62,034 bases of DNA from Bacillota bacterium (GCA_023443515.1 JAEZUC010000099.1:1-62034), one strand, 5' to 3'. Shown: positions 51,725 through 61,326, numbered from the stretch's first letter. Translations and numbers: made by a program. Notes: generated from the sequence alone by a model not told the origin.

Positions 51725-53707
51725 TTAGCTGACATCTATCATATCCAGATATTTACTGCCGTTATCCTCTATAAACTGTTTTCTGCCTGGAAGATTTTCT
51801 CCCAGGAGTATGTCAAACATCATAGTAGTTTTCTCTACGTCACTTGGCATTACCTTTATTAATCGTCTTGTAACAGGATTCATAGTTGTCTGCCACATCA
51901 TTTCGGGCTCATTTTCTCCAAGTCCTTTTGAACGTTGGATAGTGTACTTACTGCCTTCAAGCTTTGCAAGAATTTCTGCTTTTTCCTTTTCCGTATACGC
52001 AAAGTAGGATTTGTTTTTGCAGGTAATCTCAAACAAAGGTGACTCAGCTATATATACCTTACCAACACTCAAAAGTGTTGGAACAAGCCTGTAAAGCATG
52101 GTCAGAATCAGCGTTCTAATTTGGAAACCGTCAACATCCGCATCTGTACAGATAATTACCTTATCCCATCTAAGATTTGCTAAGTCAAAGGTATTTAAAT
52201 CCTTGTTATGCTTTGATTTGATTTCCACCCCACATCCGAGTACTTTTAATAAATCCGTAATTATTTCATTTTTAAAAATACTGTCATACTCGGCCTTAAG
52301 ACAATTAAGAATTTTTCCTCTTATAGGCATAATAGCCTGGAATTCCGCATCCCTTCCCAATTTACATGCTCCAAGTGCAGAATCTCCCTCAACTATATAT
52401 ATCTCTCTTTTGGTTATATCCTTTGTACGGCAGTCAACAAACTTCTTTACCCTGTTGGAAATATCCACATTGCCACTGAGCTTCTTTTTAATATTGATTC
52501 TGGTCTTTTCGGCAGTTTCTCTGCTCCTCTTGTTAACTAAAATCTGCTCTATAATTTTATCACTTTCAAGCTTGTTTTCTATAAAATAGATTTCCAGCTG
52601 TTGTTTAAGGAAATCCGTCATGGCTTCCTGAATAAACTTGTTGGTTATTGATTTCTTAGTCTGATTCTCATAGCTGGTAACTGTGGAAAATGAATTGACA
52701 ACGAGTATAAGACTGTCTTCAATATCTGCAAAGGTTATTTTTGATTCATCCTTGTTATATTTTCCCCTTGCTTTTATTGACTTGTCAATTTCATATATCA
52801 ATGCATTTTTTACGGCCTTGTCCGGGGCACCGCCATACTCAAGGTAACTGGAGTTATGGTAATATTCCAGAAGGTTTGTTTGATTGTTGAAACAAAAAGC
52901 AATCTGCATCTTTACTTTGTATTCCGGCTTGTCTTCTCTGTCCCTGCCCTTTGCAGAACCCTCATAATACTGAATATCAGTAAACCCTGTATCTTTTGTT
53001 ATCTCCTTTACATAGTCAAGTATTCCGTTCTCATAAAGGTAAATAAAGGTTTCCCCGGATTCTTCATCCTTTAATATAAATTTAAGTCCTGCATTTACTA
53101 CTGCTTGTTTTTTTAATACCGTCTGATAATGTTCCAACGGAATATCTATATCGGCAAAAACATCTATATCAGGTCTCCATTTCTGAATAGTAGATGTTTT
53201 GTCGTATTTACATTTTTCTTTTTTCAAGCCTCCGACATTTTCACCCTTTTCAAAGTGAAGGTCGTATCTGTATCCGTCACGGAATACAGTAACATCAAAA
53301 TATTCTGAGCTGTATTGGGTTGCACACGCTCCAAGACCGTTTAAGCCAAGACTGTACTCGTAGTTTTCACCGGAGTTATTCTGATACTTTCCTCCTGCGT
53401 ACAGTTCGCAATAAACCAGCTCCCAATTGAAACGTTCCTCTTTGGTGTTGTAATCAACAGGCAAACCTCTTCCCCAGTCCTGAACCATTATTGATTTGTC
53501 TGCAAATCTTGTGACTTCTATAACATTACCATGGCCTTCCCTGGCCTCATCTATTGAGTTTGACAAAATTTCAAAGAAAGAATGTTCACAGCCATCCAAC
53601 CCGTCCGAACCGAATATAACACCCGGGCGAAGTCTTACCCTGTCAGCTCCTTTGAGTGATGAAATACTCTCATTACCATATTCGTTCTTTCTTATTTCCT
53701 TTGTCAT
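51725..53707 (-). CDS. Type IIA topoisomerase subunit B (ParE-like)
   Basis: 660 residues from ATG at 53707 (GGAGG 8 nt upstream; the longer TTG start overlaps it). The GHKL ATPase has EILSNSIDEAREG and the LGLNGLGAC loop. The Toprim domain has YIVEGDSALGACKLGRD (usual SAGGSAKQGRDR is altered) and DADVDGFQIRTL. The sequence diverges from GyrB at these normally invariant spots, which supports a separate second topoisomerase. Probably relaxes or decatenates with the ParC-like partner. Confidence 0.9.
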   Translation of the reverse strand: MTKEIRKNEYGNESISSLKGADRVRLRPGVIFGSDGLDGCEHSFFEILSNSIDEAREGHGNVIEVTRFADKSIMVQDWGRGLPVDYNTKEERFNWELVYCELYAGGKYQNNSGENYEYSLGLNGLGACATQYSSEYFDVTVFRDGYRYDLHFEKGENVGGLKKEKCKYDKTSTIQKWRPDIDVFADIDIPLEHYQTVLKKQAVVNAGLKFILKDEESGETFIYLYENGILDYVKEITKDTGFTDIQYYEGSAKGRDREDKPEYKVKMQIAFCFNNQTNLLEYYHNSSYLEYGGAPDKAVKNALIYEIDKSIKARGKYNKDESKITFADIEDSLILVVNSFSTVTSYENQTKKSITNKFIQEAMTDFLKQQLEIYFIENKLESDKIIEQILVNKRSRETAEKTRINIKKKLSGNVDISNRVKKFVDCRTKDITKREIYIVEGDSALGACKLGRDAEFQAIMPIRGKILNCLKAEYDSIFKNEIITDLLKVLGCGVEIKSKHNKDLNTFDLANLRWDKVIICTDADVDGFQIRTLILTMLYRLVPTLLSVGKVYIAESPLFEITCKNKSYFAYTEKEKAEILAKLEGSKYTIQRSKGLGENEPEMMWQTTMNPVTRRLIKVMPSDVEKTTMMFDILLGENLPGRKQFIEDNGSKYLDMIDVS

Positions 53708-53841
53708 TTGTAAAACCTCCATAAAATACTTGTATATTAATCCACCTAAACATTATTTATCAAACTTGTGTTCTCTGTCAAGTGTTATAAACTAACTTTA
53801 AAGCTGTACGGTGTATTATACCGCCTAAAAATAAAATATTT

Positions 53842-53870
53842 ATGACAAGAAACAAAGTTTATATTATAAT
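53842..53870 (+). promoter_or_regulatory. Sigma-A promoter of the unknown gene at 53936
   Basis: ATGACA, 17-bp spacer, consensus TATAAT; about 60-nt leader to the ATG. Confidence 0.65.
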
Positions 53871-53935
53871 ATTCCTACGGGTAAATTGGTACAATTTTCC
53901 GTAATATTAAGCTTATCCAAGCGGAGGAAAACAGT

Positions 53936-54526
53936 ATGAAACTTAGAATAACTGAAAATGATCTTGCGGAACTGACAGTTGAACAAAAGCAAAATCTGTG
54001 TGATTTGTGGATTCCACAGGCGTATGATGTTGCTGTTGCCAATGTCTGTGTGGATGCCGCCGAAGAAAAATACAAGCAAATAACATTTGTTATAGGAGGA
54101 CTCAACATAACCAAGCGTAATGATATAATTCTATACGATATGAAATTTTTGCCTGACAATCTCTTCACAGTAACGGAAAATGAGGAAAATGAGGCTTGTG
54201 CAGAAGGTTCCGTTGAAGATACCGAGGATACCCTTAATGATGACTTTTCAGAAGACTTCTCTATCGATGAAGATTTCAGCTTTGAGCTTCAAAGGCCTGA
54301 ATCCTTTAGTAAGCAGGATTGTCTGCCATTGTTGGATATAGGACAAATGATAGATATCTTGGAACGGAAGAACTTCGGTGACTGTGAGTTTTCTTTGTCA
54401 GTTGCCTTTGATGATAAAAACTTTGATATGGCAAAAAATGCTTCGTTGCCTGAAATATATTCAGGTGAAAATAATAACTGCGAGCTTTGTGACATTTTAT
54501 GGCTTTCACTAAAAGCAGTTTTATAA
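53936..54526 (+). CDS. Unknown acidic protein
   Basis: 196 residues, not recognised. The N-terminal part (1-75) looks folded (DLWIPQAYDVAVANVCVDAAEEKY, FVIGGLNITKRND). A strongly acidic linker follows (about 80-120, EENEACAEGSVEDTEDTLNDD in part). The C-terminal part (about 121-196) includes LPLLDIGQMIDILERKNFGDC. No signal peptide or membrane helix. GGAGG precedes the ATG. Divergent from the ParE-like gene. Confidence 0.8.
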   Translation: MKLRITENDLAELTVEQKQNLCDLWIPQAYDVAVANVCVDAAEEKYKQITFVIGGLNITKRNDIILYDMKFLPDNLFTVTENEENEACAEGSVEDTEDTLNDDFSEDFSIDEDFSFELQRPESFSKQDCLPLLDIGQMIDILERKNFGDCEFSLSVAFDDKNFDMAKNASLPEIYSGENNNCELCDILWLSLKAVL

Positions 54527-54538
54527 GAGTTTATTTAT

Positions 54539-54588
54539 AAAAAATGCCGTTCATACCTCTATACAAAGTTATGAACGGCATTTTTTTA
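54539..54588. terminator. Bidirectional terminator
   Basis: AAAAAATGCCGTTCATA pairs with TATGAACGGCATTTTTTT, between the unknown gene and the convergent lipoprotein gene. Confidence 0.92.
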
Positions 54589-55491
54589 TTGTCTGTCAAC
54601 TTCTGTATTCCCAACACCCGTGCTTACGTTTACCTCCGGGCCGCCTCCATTTATGTCTCCGTTAAAACTATTTTTGACTTTTTCATCTGAATCTACAAAG
54701 AAACCTGATAAATGTCCCAGACCGGTTTCTGCACTAAGAGACATCTTTGTATTTTCAGGCACTTTCAATCTAACATTTCCAACTCCTGTTGATGCTCTGA
54801 AAGAAGTAACTTTGTCTATATCTCCGTCAAAATCTACGTTGCCTGTACCAGTTTCCAGTGTTGTTTCTTCGGTTGCCGAAACGCGATCAAGTTCAATGTT
54901 TCCGGCTCCTGTATTGGCAGTAATCATAGCAGATACTTCTTTAATATCAATATTGCCCGCTCCTGTCTCGGCATTTATTGCCTTTACTCCTTCGGGAACC
55001 GATACGATATAGTTTATACTACATTTTAAAAGTTCTAAATCAAGTTTATTCCAGTCCCAGAAATCCTTACCGTTTTTTGTCTTCAGTACTACATTTAAAT
55101 CCTTCCCATCTCTCTCTAAACTCAAATTCATAGTACGGAAAACGTCTTTTATTTCTTTAGAGGATACTCCCCTAATCTTTTTTTGAATTTCAACAACAAG
55201 CTTAGTATCATCAGACTTTTTAATAGTAATGTTCCCGGCATTATTGTGAATGTTCAGAACATCTCCGTTCCCTATATCCTCAACTATCTTAGTGTTTCCC
55301 TCTGCCGTTTCACTTTCATTATTTCCGGCAGCTTCTTCTGTAGTGACTGTATTTTTATTATTGTTATCTTCATTATTTGCTTTGAATATTGTATAGTCCT
55401 TACCGTTTATCCTTACACCGCACCCGGCTGTCACAAAGAGCATACTAACTATAGATATAAATGCAATGGACGAAATAAGCTTTTTTTTCAA
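54586..55491 (-). CDS. Lipoprotein with DUF4097/DUF2154-like beta-repeat domain
   Basis: 301 residues. TTG start with GAGG 5 nt upstream. The lipobox VTAGC puts the lipidated cysteine near residue 24. An acidic, Asn-rich linker follows (about 40-70). The C-terminal half is a right-handed beta-repeat with recurring TGAGNI / TGTGNV / TGVGNV / TGLGHL words about 20 residues apart, as in putative adhesin (DUF4097) proteins of LiaF/LiaG-type envelope-stress systems. Anchored outside the membrane; function unknown. Confidence 0.85.
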   Translation of the reverse strand: MKKKLISSIAFISIVSMLFVTAGCGVRINGKDYTIFKANNEDNNNKNTVTTEEAAGNNESETAEGNTKIVEDIGNGDVLNIHNNAGNITIKKSDDTKLVVEIQKKIRGVSSKEIKDVFRTMNLSLERDGKDLNVVLKTKNGKDFWDWNKLDLELLKCSINYIVSVPEGVKAINAETGAGNIDIKEVSAMITANTGAGNIELDRVSATEETTLETGTGNVDFDGDIDKVTSFRASTGVGNVRLKVPENTKMSLSAETGLGHLSGFFVDSDEKVKNSFNGDINGGGPEVNVSTGVGNTEVDRQ

Positions 55492-55538
55492 AATTCCTCA
55501 ACTCCTAATTATCGTTTATAATAAATACGTAATAGCTT

Positions 55539-56063
55539 TTAAAAAGTCTTATTAAATATTAAAGTACTTTTTACTGTAGATTCAATTGTACGCCATACAT
55601 AATATATTAAAAACGTTTGTATGGGCAACATTATCATATCCTTAACTATTCTGGCACTTAAAATGGCAAATGCCCCCTTGTTTGTGATAATCACCAGCCA
55701 GATGGTATTTAGCCCCACGGAAATTACAATCAATACTGTGATAACTGCAAAAAAACATCTTTTGAGAGTTATTCTCTTTTTGTGAAGTATGACTCCATAC
55801 AAGAAACCCGATACAAATGAGCTGAATGTGAAGCCCGGGAAGTAGGCTCCTCCTCTAGAGAAAATCAACATACCGAAAATATCTGCTATAGCAGCTACTA
55901 TTCCGGCTGTATAAGGGCCAAGTATAATTGCTGATAAGGCCAAAGGGATAAAGTCCAGTGAAATTCTTATAATGGGAGTCTGAATAGATAAAAATCTTGT
56001 AGTGATAATTTCAATGGCAATAAAAAGACTTGCCAAAACCATTTTTTTGACATTTCCGTACAC
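55539..56063 (-). CDS. folT: Folate-family ECF transporter S component
   Basis: 174 residues, five to six transmembrane helices. GTG start at 56063 with AGGAGG 8 nt upstream. Family segments are TRFLSIQTPIIRISLDFIPLALSAIILGP and FPGFTFSSFVSGFLYG. It binds folate and needs a shared ECF module for uptake. The THF riboswitch in its leader gives independent support for the substrate. Confidence 0.93.
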   Translation of the reverse strand: MYGNVKKMVLASLFIAIEIITTRFLSIQTPIIRISLDFIPLALSAIILGPYTAGIVAAIADIFGMLIFSRGGAYFPGFTFSSFVSGFLYGVILHKKRITLKRCFFAVITVLIVISVGLNTIWLVIITNKGAFAILSARIVKDMIMLPIQTFLIYYVWRTIESTVKSTLIFNKTF

Positions 56064-56122
56064 TATGTATACCTCCTTTTAATGTGCAGGGCAAAATAAA
56101 AAGCCCCTTTTAAAATACTTGA

Positions 56123-56154
56123 AGCCACACAAAAGAGGTATTCTCTTTTAGTGG
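56123..56154 (-). promoter_or_regulatory. Hairpin in the folT leader (expression platform)
   Basis: Minus strand: GCCACTAAAAGAG pairs with CTCTTTTGTGTGGC around AATAC. No U run follows. A second hairpin, GGGGC/GCCCT (56089-56106 region), lies nearer the ribosome-binding site, so control is more likely at translation. Confidence 0.55.
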
Positions 56155-56260
56155 CAGCGGAATGCGATATTTGCACCGCAAACAATAAAATTTATTGTTT
56201 TTCGTCCGAAAGGCAACTTCCCGTCCTCCCGGCACTTAACGCACAAAAATCTACTCTGCC
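56153..56260 (-). promoter_or_regulatory. Tetrahydrofolate (THF) riboswitch
   Basis: Minus strand, 108 nt. Outer stem GGCAG/CTGCC. Diagnostic core pieces are AGAGTAGA, GCGTTAAGTGCCGGG, GCGGTGC and GCATTCCGCTGCC, in the order of the THF class. An AT-rich extension hairpin (ACAATAAA/TTTATTGT) fills one arm. It precedes folT. The stretch 56261-56379 beyond it is AT-rich; the promoter there is ambiguous. Confidence 0.92.
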
Positions 56261-56379
56261 AGTTTTATTATTTTATTTTAACTCGTTTTATAATAAAAAT
56301 GCAATATGCATAATTATACAATTATTCCATAAAAAAATCCGGGAATATATACATGTTTATACACCCGGATTTTATTATT

Positions 56380-56940
56380 CTATTTCTTTGCTTTATCAAG
56401 TGCTCTCTGTGCTGCTACTGTCCAATTCTTTGTTGTCAATGTGGCACTTGCTATAGTATCAACCTGTGCACTTTGTTTTTCAACCATTTTCTTTGCCATT
56501 GTTTCTTTAAATTCCTTCAAATTTGGGTACTGTTTTCCATTATGAACCTTACCGTCAAACAAGCTGTAATCAACTTCAGCTTTACCATCCTTGGTCAATC
56601 TTTTTAGTGATACATCAGAAATTTTACCGTCCTTAACTGTTACCATAGCTTCTTCCTGTCCATTTTCCCATGGATCACCTTTTGCAGAAAAGGTTCCATC
56701 CTTATAGCTTCCTGCCTGAGCTGATTTTGTAGGAGTAGTAGTTGTTGGTGATGGGGTTGCTTTTCCAGGTGATGGAGAAGTTTGAGCAGGTGATGTCGGT
56801 GTTGTAGGTGATGTAGTGGTCGGTGTCTTTAAAGTCGGTGATGGTGATGTTGTTGAAGGTCCCGGTGTAGCGGCCTTATTACATGCTGCAATACTTAAAA
56901 CTAAACCCAAGGTTATAACTAATGCTAAAATCTTTTTCAT
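56380..56940 (-). CDS. Lipoprotein with FMN-binding domain
   Basis: 186 residues. The lipobox SIAAC puts the cysteine at residue 20. A Pro/Ser/Thr linker follows (about 25-75), then an FMN_bind domain (YKDGTFSAKGDPWENGQ ... VDTIASATLTTKNW). The threonine in SATLTT is in the position where these domains carry covalent FMN. Such extracellular flavoproteins take part in electron transfer; a flavin transferase (ApbE) is not in the window. GGAGGAAAC precedes the ATG. Confidence 0.88.
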   Translation of the reverse strand: MKKILALVITLGLVLSIAACNKAATPGPSTTSPSPTLKTPTTTSPTTPTSPAQTSPSPGKATPSPTTTTPTKSAQAGSYKDGTFSAKGDPWENGQEEAMVTVKDGKISDVSLKRLTKDGKAEVDYSLFDGKVHNGKQYPNLKEFKETMAKKMVEKQSAQVDTIASATLTTKNWTVAAQRALDKAKK

Positions 56941-57018
56941 AAAAGTTTCCTCCTATATAATGTTTTTTATTTATATATAATCCTCTTGTATAGGATCATA
57001 AGGCGTTAAAAATAATTA

Positions 57019-57276
57019 CTAATCGCTTTTTACCAATTTCACAATCATATTGGCAAGTGTCTTTTTTTCCTCATCATCTCCTACTTTCCACAGTTCCCTC
57101 AAAACACGTTGATGAACATTGTTCGGATCAACAACTGCATTAAGTACGTTACCGACTCTGTATGCAATACTGTCAACTGTTCTTTCTGACATACCTGCTG
57201 CCTCTGCTGTATTCACTACCTTTCCCAGGCTTGATTTCCATTTATCCCATTCAGAAGTATCTGAATCCGAATGCAT
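57019..57276 (-). CDS. DUF3243 family protein
   Basis: 85 residues. Segments KWKSSLGKVVNTAEAAGMS and DPNNVHQRVLRELWKVGDDEEKKTLANMIVKLV match the small DUF3243 proteins of spore-forming Firmicutes. No function is known. GGAGGTG precedes the ATG. Confidence 0.85.
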   Translation of the reverse strand: MHSDSDTSEWDKWKSSLGKVVNTAEAAGMSERTVDSIAYRVGNVLNAVVDPNNVHQRVLRELWKVGDDEEKKTLANMIVKLVKSD

Positions 57277-57373
57277 TTTTTCACCTCCAAGCTATTGTTG
57301 ATATTATTATTAGTAAAATGAGCAAATATATACAATTTTTCCATGGAAAATTTTTTTCTTTTTTTACGCCATA

Positions 57374-57418
57374 AAAAAGATGTAATCCTGTGTGTCCTAC
57401 AGGATTACATCTTTTTGT
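57374..57418. terminator. Rho-independent terminator of the SLH gene
   Basis: AAAAAGATGTAATCCTGT pairs with ACAGGATTACATCTTTTT around a 7-nt loop. It lies just beyond the SLH gene stop (minus strand). Confidence 0.9.
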
Positions 57419-57443
57419 TTCAAATTTATTTCTATATTTAAAC

Positions 57444-59396
57444 CTATTTCATACTGATGACTATTGTCTGAACCTTTCCTCCGTTATTTAGAGGCCTGTC
57501 ACAATACAGTTTCACAGACGTATACCCTGCATTAGTTCCGGTGATAATATCTGCCGCTTTTTTAGTATTAATATTGCCTGCGTAGTCTATTACATATACT
57601 GTCATATCCGGGTTGAACATATATACCCAGTTATTCAGCATAATACGTTTGCTGTCCACTGCTTGAACAAACCACCCCATTGCCTCCGGGTCTTTAATTT
57701 GCTCAAAGGAGTTGATACTGTTGTTATACATTTTCATTTTGAGAACTGTTCCAACAATTGCTCCCGGTATTTCAGCTTTTGCAGTATATGTGTACTTGTT
57801 TGAGCCTGATATTAAAGTATAGGTGTATGAATTTACCCTTCCGTCAGGAACCTGTATTTTCTGGACTACACAATTTTTGTACTGTTCTTCAAAAACATCG
57901 TTTATAAGCATTAAATTGATATCTGAAAAAGCACCAGTAGTCCCTATAAACTGTACCTTTCCCGCCTTTAGTATTCCGTTTGGAATATCATTTAAGTTCA
58001 CAAGTCTTACTGTAGAATCCGTGTAACTAAATATTTTTATGTTGTCTGCAGCATAGCCTTGATTAATCTTCTTTTCGTATTTATCTACCGTAACATCGGT
58101 TGGAGTCATATAATTAAGGTTCATCAGAGTTATTGTATCATCCGTAACAGCCGAATATTTTACTAACCTCCACTTGTATTGTCCGGGGTCCTCTTTTACC
58201 TTATAGGTCTTTGTAGTACCGTCTACATGCATTAAATCCACAGTATAATAAATCTTTCCGTAGTCTGCTGCATCCTTTGATACTATTGTTGAGGTATTTA
58301 CCACAAATGCATAATCCTTATTATCCGAATTGTCGGTGTAATACGCTTCTACAACTTTTCCGTCGTACCCCAAAACTACTGATACTGTATCTCCCACCTT
58401 AAAGGCTCCCTTTGATGAATTGAACCTGTTCAGGTTTGCATAATCCCCAATCTGGTATTCCGCATTGTTTATTTTTATTGATTTGGGTGCATATTTGCTT
58501 GGCAGTATACTTTTAATCTGACCGTCAACCTTATTGTCTACAACAAGATAGTAAATCAGGACATTCAGCTTGTTATAGACCGGGTACACAACATCCTTGT
58601 CTTTAATATCATTTAAAGTTATAGATTCCCCTATAGTGCTTTCAGCAGGACTTACCGAGTTATTTACCGTATTTCTCAATAAAGGTAGATTCGTATTAAA
58701 AGTTATACTGCCCAACTTATTGGAGCCGGGTTTAAAATTAAGTGCAACCTCAGGTTTTCCATATATAAGATTACTTTGGTCATCAGCCAGTCCAACAGAA
58801 TCTTTAAGTGTTTTGTCGCTGTCTCCGGGATTTACTTTTTTTGTGTATGTATTCATCGTTCTGTCAACAACAACTATTGCGGTTGTTACAGGAACTGAAT
58901 CACCGCTTTTCAAGGTAAACCCTTTTGTAATTCCAAGGCTCGCAGCTTTCTCTATAAATCCTGTAGGCCATCCTCCTACAATATCGTCATCTGTATAACC
59001 TAAAGCCCTGATTACCGAAGTACATAGCTGAGCCATCGTCAGTGCATTATTGGGTTTGAAGCTCCCGTCAGCTAATGCAGACATATAGCCCTTTTTGACT
59101 GAAGCATTTATATACCCGCAGTATGCCGATTTTGTTGAAACATCGGCAAATGTTGAAGATCCTGCCATAGATTTTGCCATTTCAATGTTCCCCGTGGCAT
59201 TTATAATAATCTTTGAAAATATTGCTCTTGATATGTTTCCCGTTGTCTTTATGTCTGAATCAGTAACCACTCCCAAGGATTTAAGCTCGGCTAAAGAATC
59301 CTTCCAAAGGGTTTGGGACGTTGTGGTTGCAGCAAATGTAATGGTTGACAATAATATGATAGCAGTCAAGGTTAATGCAAGTATTCTTTTAATCAT
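57444..59396 (-). CDS. Secreted protein with S-layer-homology (SLH) repeats
   Basis: 650 residues. A signal peptide occupies about 1-22 (TFA-AT). SLH-like repeats run to about residue 185: WKDSLAELKSLGVVTDSD, FADVSTKSAYCGYINASVKKGYMSALADGSFKPNNALTMAQ (in part: GSFKPNNALTMAQLCTSV) and FIEKAASLGITKGF. The remaining 460 residues are beta-rich with no recognised enzyme domain. SLH units attach proteins to pyruvylated wall polymers. AGGAGG precedes the ATG. Located just downstream of the MacAB-like genes on the same strand, 24 bp apart, so it may be in that operon. Confidence 0.85.
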   Translation of the reverse strand: MIKRILALTLTAIILLSTITFAATTTSQTLWKDSLAELKSLGVVTDSDIKTTGNISRAIFSKIIINATGNIEMAKSMAGSSTFADVSTKSAYCGYINASVKKGYMSALADGSFKPNNALTMAQLCTSVIRALGYTDDDIVGGWPTGFIEKAASLGITKGFTLKSGDSVPVTTAIVVVDRTMNTYTKKVNPGDSDKTLKDSVGLADDQSNLIYGKPEVALNFKPGSNKLGSITFNTNLPLLRNTVNNSVSPAESTIGESITLNDIKDKDVVYPVYNKLNVLIYYLVVDNKVDGQIKSILPSKYAPKSIKINNAEYQIGDYANLNRFNSSKGAFKVGDTVSVVLGYDGKVVEAYYTDNSDNKDYAFVVNTSTIVSKDAADYGKIYYTVDLMHVDGTTKTYKVKEDPGQYKWRLVKYSAVTDDTITLMNLNYMTPTDVTVDKYEKKINQGYAADNIKIFSYTDSTVRLVNLNDIPNGILKAGKVQFIGTTGAFSDINLMLINDVFEEQYKNCVVQKIQVPDGRVNSYTYTLISGSNKYTYTAKAEIPGAIVGTVLKMKMYNNSINSFEQIKDPEAMGWFVQAVDSKRIMLNNWVYMFNPDMTVYVIDYAGNINTKKAADIITGTNAGYTSVKLYCDRPLNNGGKVQTIVISMK

Positions 59397-59420
59397 TTTT
59401 TACCTCCTGATATGTTTTTT

Positions 59421-60599
59421 CTATTCAAATCTAAGGGCGTCTATAGGGTTAAGTCTGGCAGCTTTGTACGCTGGAAACATTCCGAATATTACACCGACCC
59501 CAAGTGATATTCCAAATGAAAGCATCATCCAGAAGGGTGAGTATACCGGGGTAGTTATGTGGAAACCTCCTATTATAAACCGTATACAGAATAACCCGAT
59601 TAAAATCCCCAAGGCTCCGCCAATACCTGTTATCATAACTGCCTCTATTAAAAACTGAATCATTATGTTTTTCCGTTTGGCACCTATTGCTTTTCTTATA
59701 CCTATCTCCCTTGTCCTCTCTGTAACCGAAACCAGCATTATGTTCATAATTCCGATTCCGCCTACTATGAGGGATATGGCTGCTATACCTCCTAGTACAA
59801 CCATAAGCGTATCTGTGATGGAATTCAGAGTGGAGAGCATCTGCGCTTGATTAGTTACGGTAAATGCAGCAGTACTGCCATAAATTCCGGTCAAATATAC
59901 ATTAAGTTTAGCCATAGCAATTTCTACAGAAGCTGCATCCGCAGCCTGAACCGTAAAGTTTGATATTCTGCTGTTTTTGCCTAATCTCTGTGCAACAGTA
60001 ACAGGGATAATTACCTGATCGTCACTTGAAGAATCCTGCCCACCGTCAATCTGTTGTAATACTCCTACTACCTTGAATACCTGGCCGTTTATTTTCATTG
60101 TCTGTCCCACAGGATTCTGTCCTTCAAACAGGTCATTGGCAACAGCCGTTCCTATTACTGCGGTTTTCAGCTTGTAATCATTGTCAAAGGATAAAATAAA
60201 ACGCCCTGACTGTACATGCCTGCTTCTAATATACTCGTACTCCTCGCTGGTTCCAATCACCGTTGAATTTCTGCTTTTTGTACCTGCTTTTAAAGTCATA
60301 CTGCCATTAACAACAGGGGCAATCATACTTATATTATTGGAATTTTCGTCTGCAAATGTTTTGATCTCATCATATGTTATATTTCTATTGCTGTTTCTTC
60401 CCGATATATTTATTGAAATCAGGTTGCTGCCCAATCCTTCAATTGAATCTGTTATACTTTTTGTACTGCCTTGAGCAAATGCCACAGCTGTTATAACTGA
60501 CCCAACGCCTATTATTACTCCAAGCATTGTAAGAAATGATCTCACCTTGTTCCCGGCAATACTCTTTAAAGCCATTTTATAGGCTTGTAAAAAGCCCAT
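59421..60599 (-). CDS. MacB-like ABC transporter permease
   Basis: 392 residues. TM1 near 18-40 is followed by a large extracytoplasmic MacB_PCD domain (about 45-270) and a C-terminal FtsX-like domain with three transmembrane helices containing SVTERTREIGIRKAIGAKR. It begins right after the ATPase stop (TAG-ATG). With the adaptor and ATPase it forms a tripartite-like efflux or lipoprotein/peptide export system (YknXYZ type in Gram-positives). Confidence 0.93.
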   Translation of the reverse strand: MGFLQAYKMALKSIAGNKVRSFLTMLGVIIGVGSVITAVAFAQGSTKSITDSIEGLGSNLISINISGRNSNRNITYDEIKTFADENSNNISMIAPVVNGSMTLKAGTKSRNSTVIGTSEEYEYIRSRHVQSGRFILSFDNDYKLKTAVIGTAVANDLFEGQNPVGQTMKINGQVFKVVGVLQQIDGGQDSSSDDQVIIPVTVAQRLGKNSRISNFTVQAADAASVEIAMAKLNVYLTGIYGSTAAFTVTNQAQMLSTLNSITDTLMVVLGGIAAISLIVGGIGIMNIMLVSVTERTREIGIRKAIGAKRKNIMIQFLIEAVMITGIGGALGILIGLFCIRFIIGGFHITTPVYSPFWMMLSFGISLGVGVIFGMFPAYKAARLNPIDALRFE

Positions 60600-61277
60600 C
60601 TACACCGCCTCCTTATCCCCAATAATCATGCCGTCCTGAATTTTCACAATTCTCTGGGCTTGGGCAGCTATATTATTATCGTGGGTTATCAGCACAATTG
60701 TATTTCCCTTTTGATGGAGTTCATTTAAGGTTTTCATGATTTCCGTACCTGATTTGGTATCAAGGTTTCCCGTAGGTTCATCAGCAAGAATCAATGGTGG
60801 GTTACTGACAAGTGCTCGCGCTATTGCAACCCTTTGTTGCTGACCACCTGACAATTCATTTGGTGTGTGGTGAACTCTATCTCCCAGTCCCACCAGTTCC
60901 AATGCTTCTACACTTCTTTTATGCCTTTCCTTGTGACCTACTCCTTGGTAAATTAAAGGCAATTCCACATTTTCTATAGCCGTAAGTTTTTTCAAAAGGT
61001 TAAAGCCCTGAAAAATAAAGCCTATTTTCTTATTCCTTATTTCAGCAAGCTGACTGTCGTTTAACTTGCTGACCTCATTACCGTCTAAAACATAATTTCC
61101 GGTTGTAGGCACATCCAGACAGCCCAGCATATTCATCAATGTAGACTTGCCTGACCCGGACGGACCTACAATGGCAACAAATTCGTGTTTATATATGTGC
61201 AATGAGACATTATTGAGTGCATATATGAAGTTTTCTCCCATTTGGTATGTCTTACACATGTTGGATATTTGTATCAT
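60600..61277 (-). CDS. MacB/LolD-type ABC transporter ATP-binding protein
   Basis: 225 residues. Walker A GPSGSGKST, Q-loop FIFQGFNLL, signature LSGGQQQRVAIARAL, Walker B LILADEPTGNLD and H-loop VLITHD are all intact. Partner of the permease that follows directly. Confidence 0.95.
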   Translation of the reverse strand: MIQISNMCKTYQMGENFIYALNNVSLHIYKHEFVAIVGPSGSGKSTLMNMLGCLDVPTTGNYVLDGNEVSKLNDSQLAEIRNKKIGFIFQGFNLLKKLTAIENVELPLIYQGVGHKERHKRSVEALELVGLGDRVHHTPNELSGGQQQRVAIARALVSNPPLILADEPTGNLDTKSGTEIMKTLNELHQKGNTIVLITHDNNIAAQAQRIVKIQDGMIIGDKEAV

Positions 61278-61326
61278 TACTCTTTAGCCCTCCACATTCC
61301 TGCTTCAACAGGTCGATAATTTTTTC

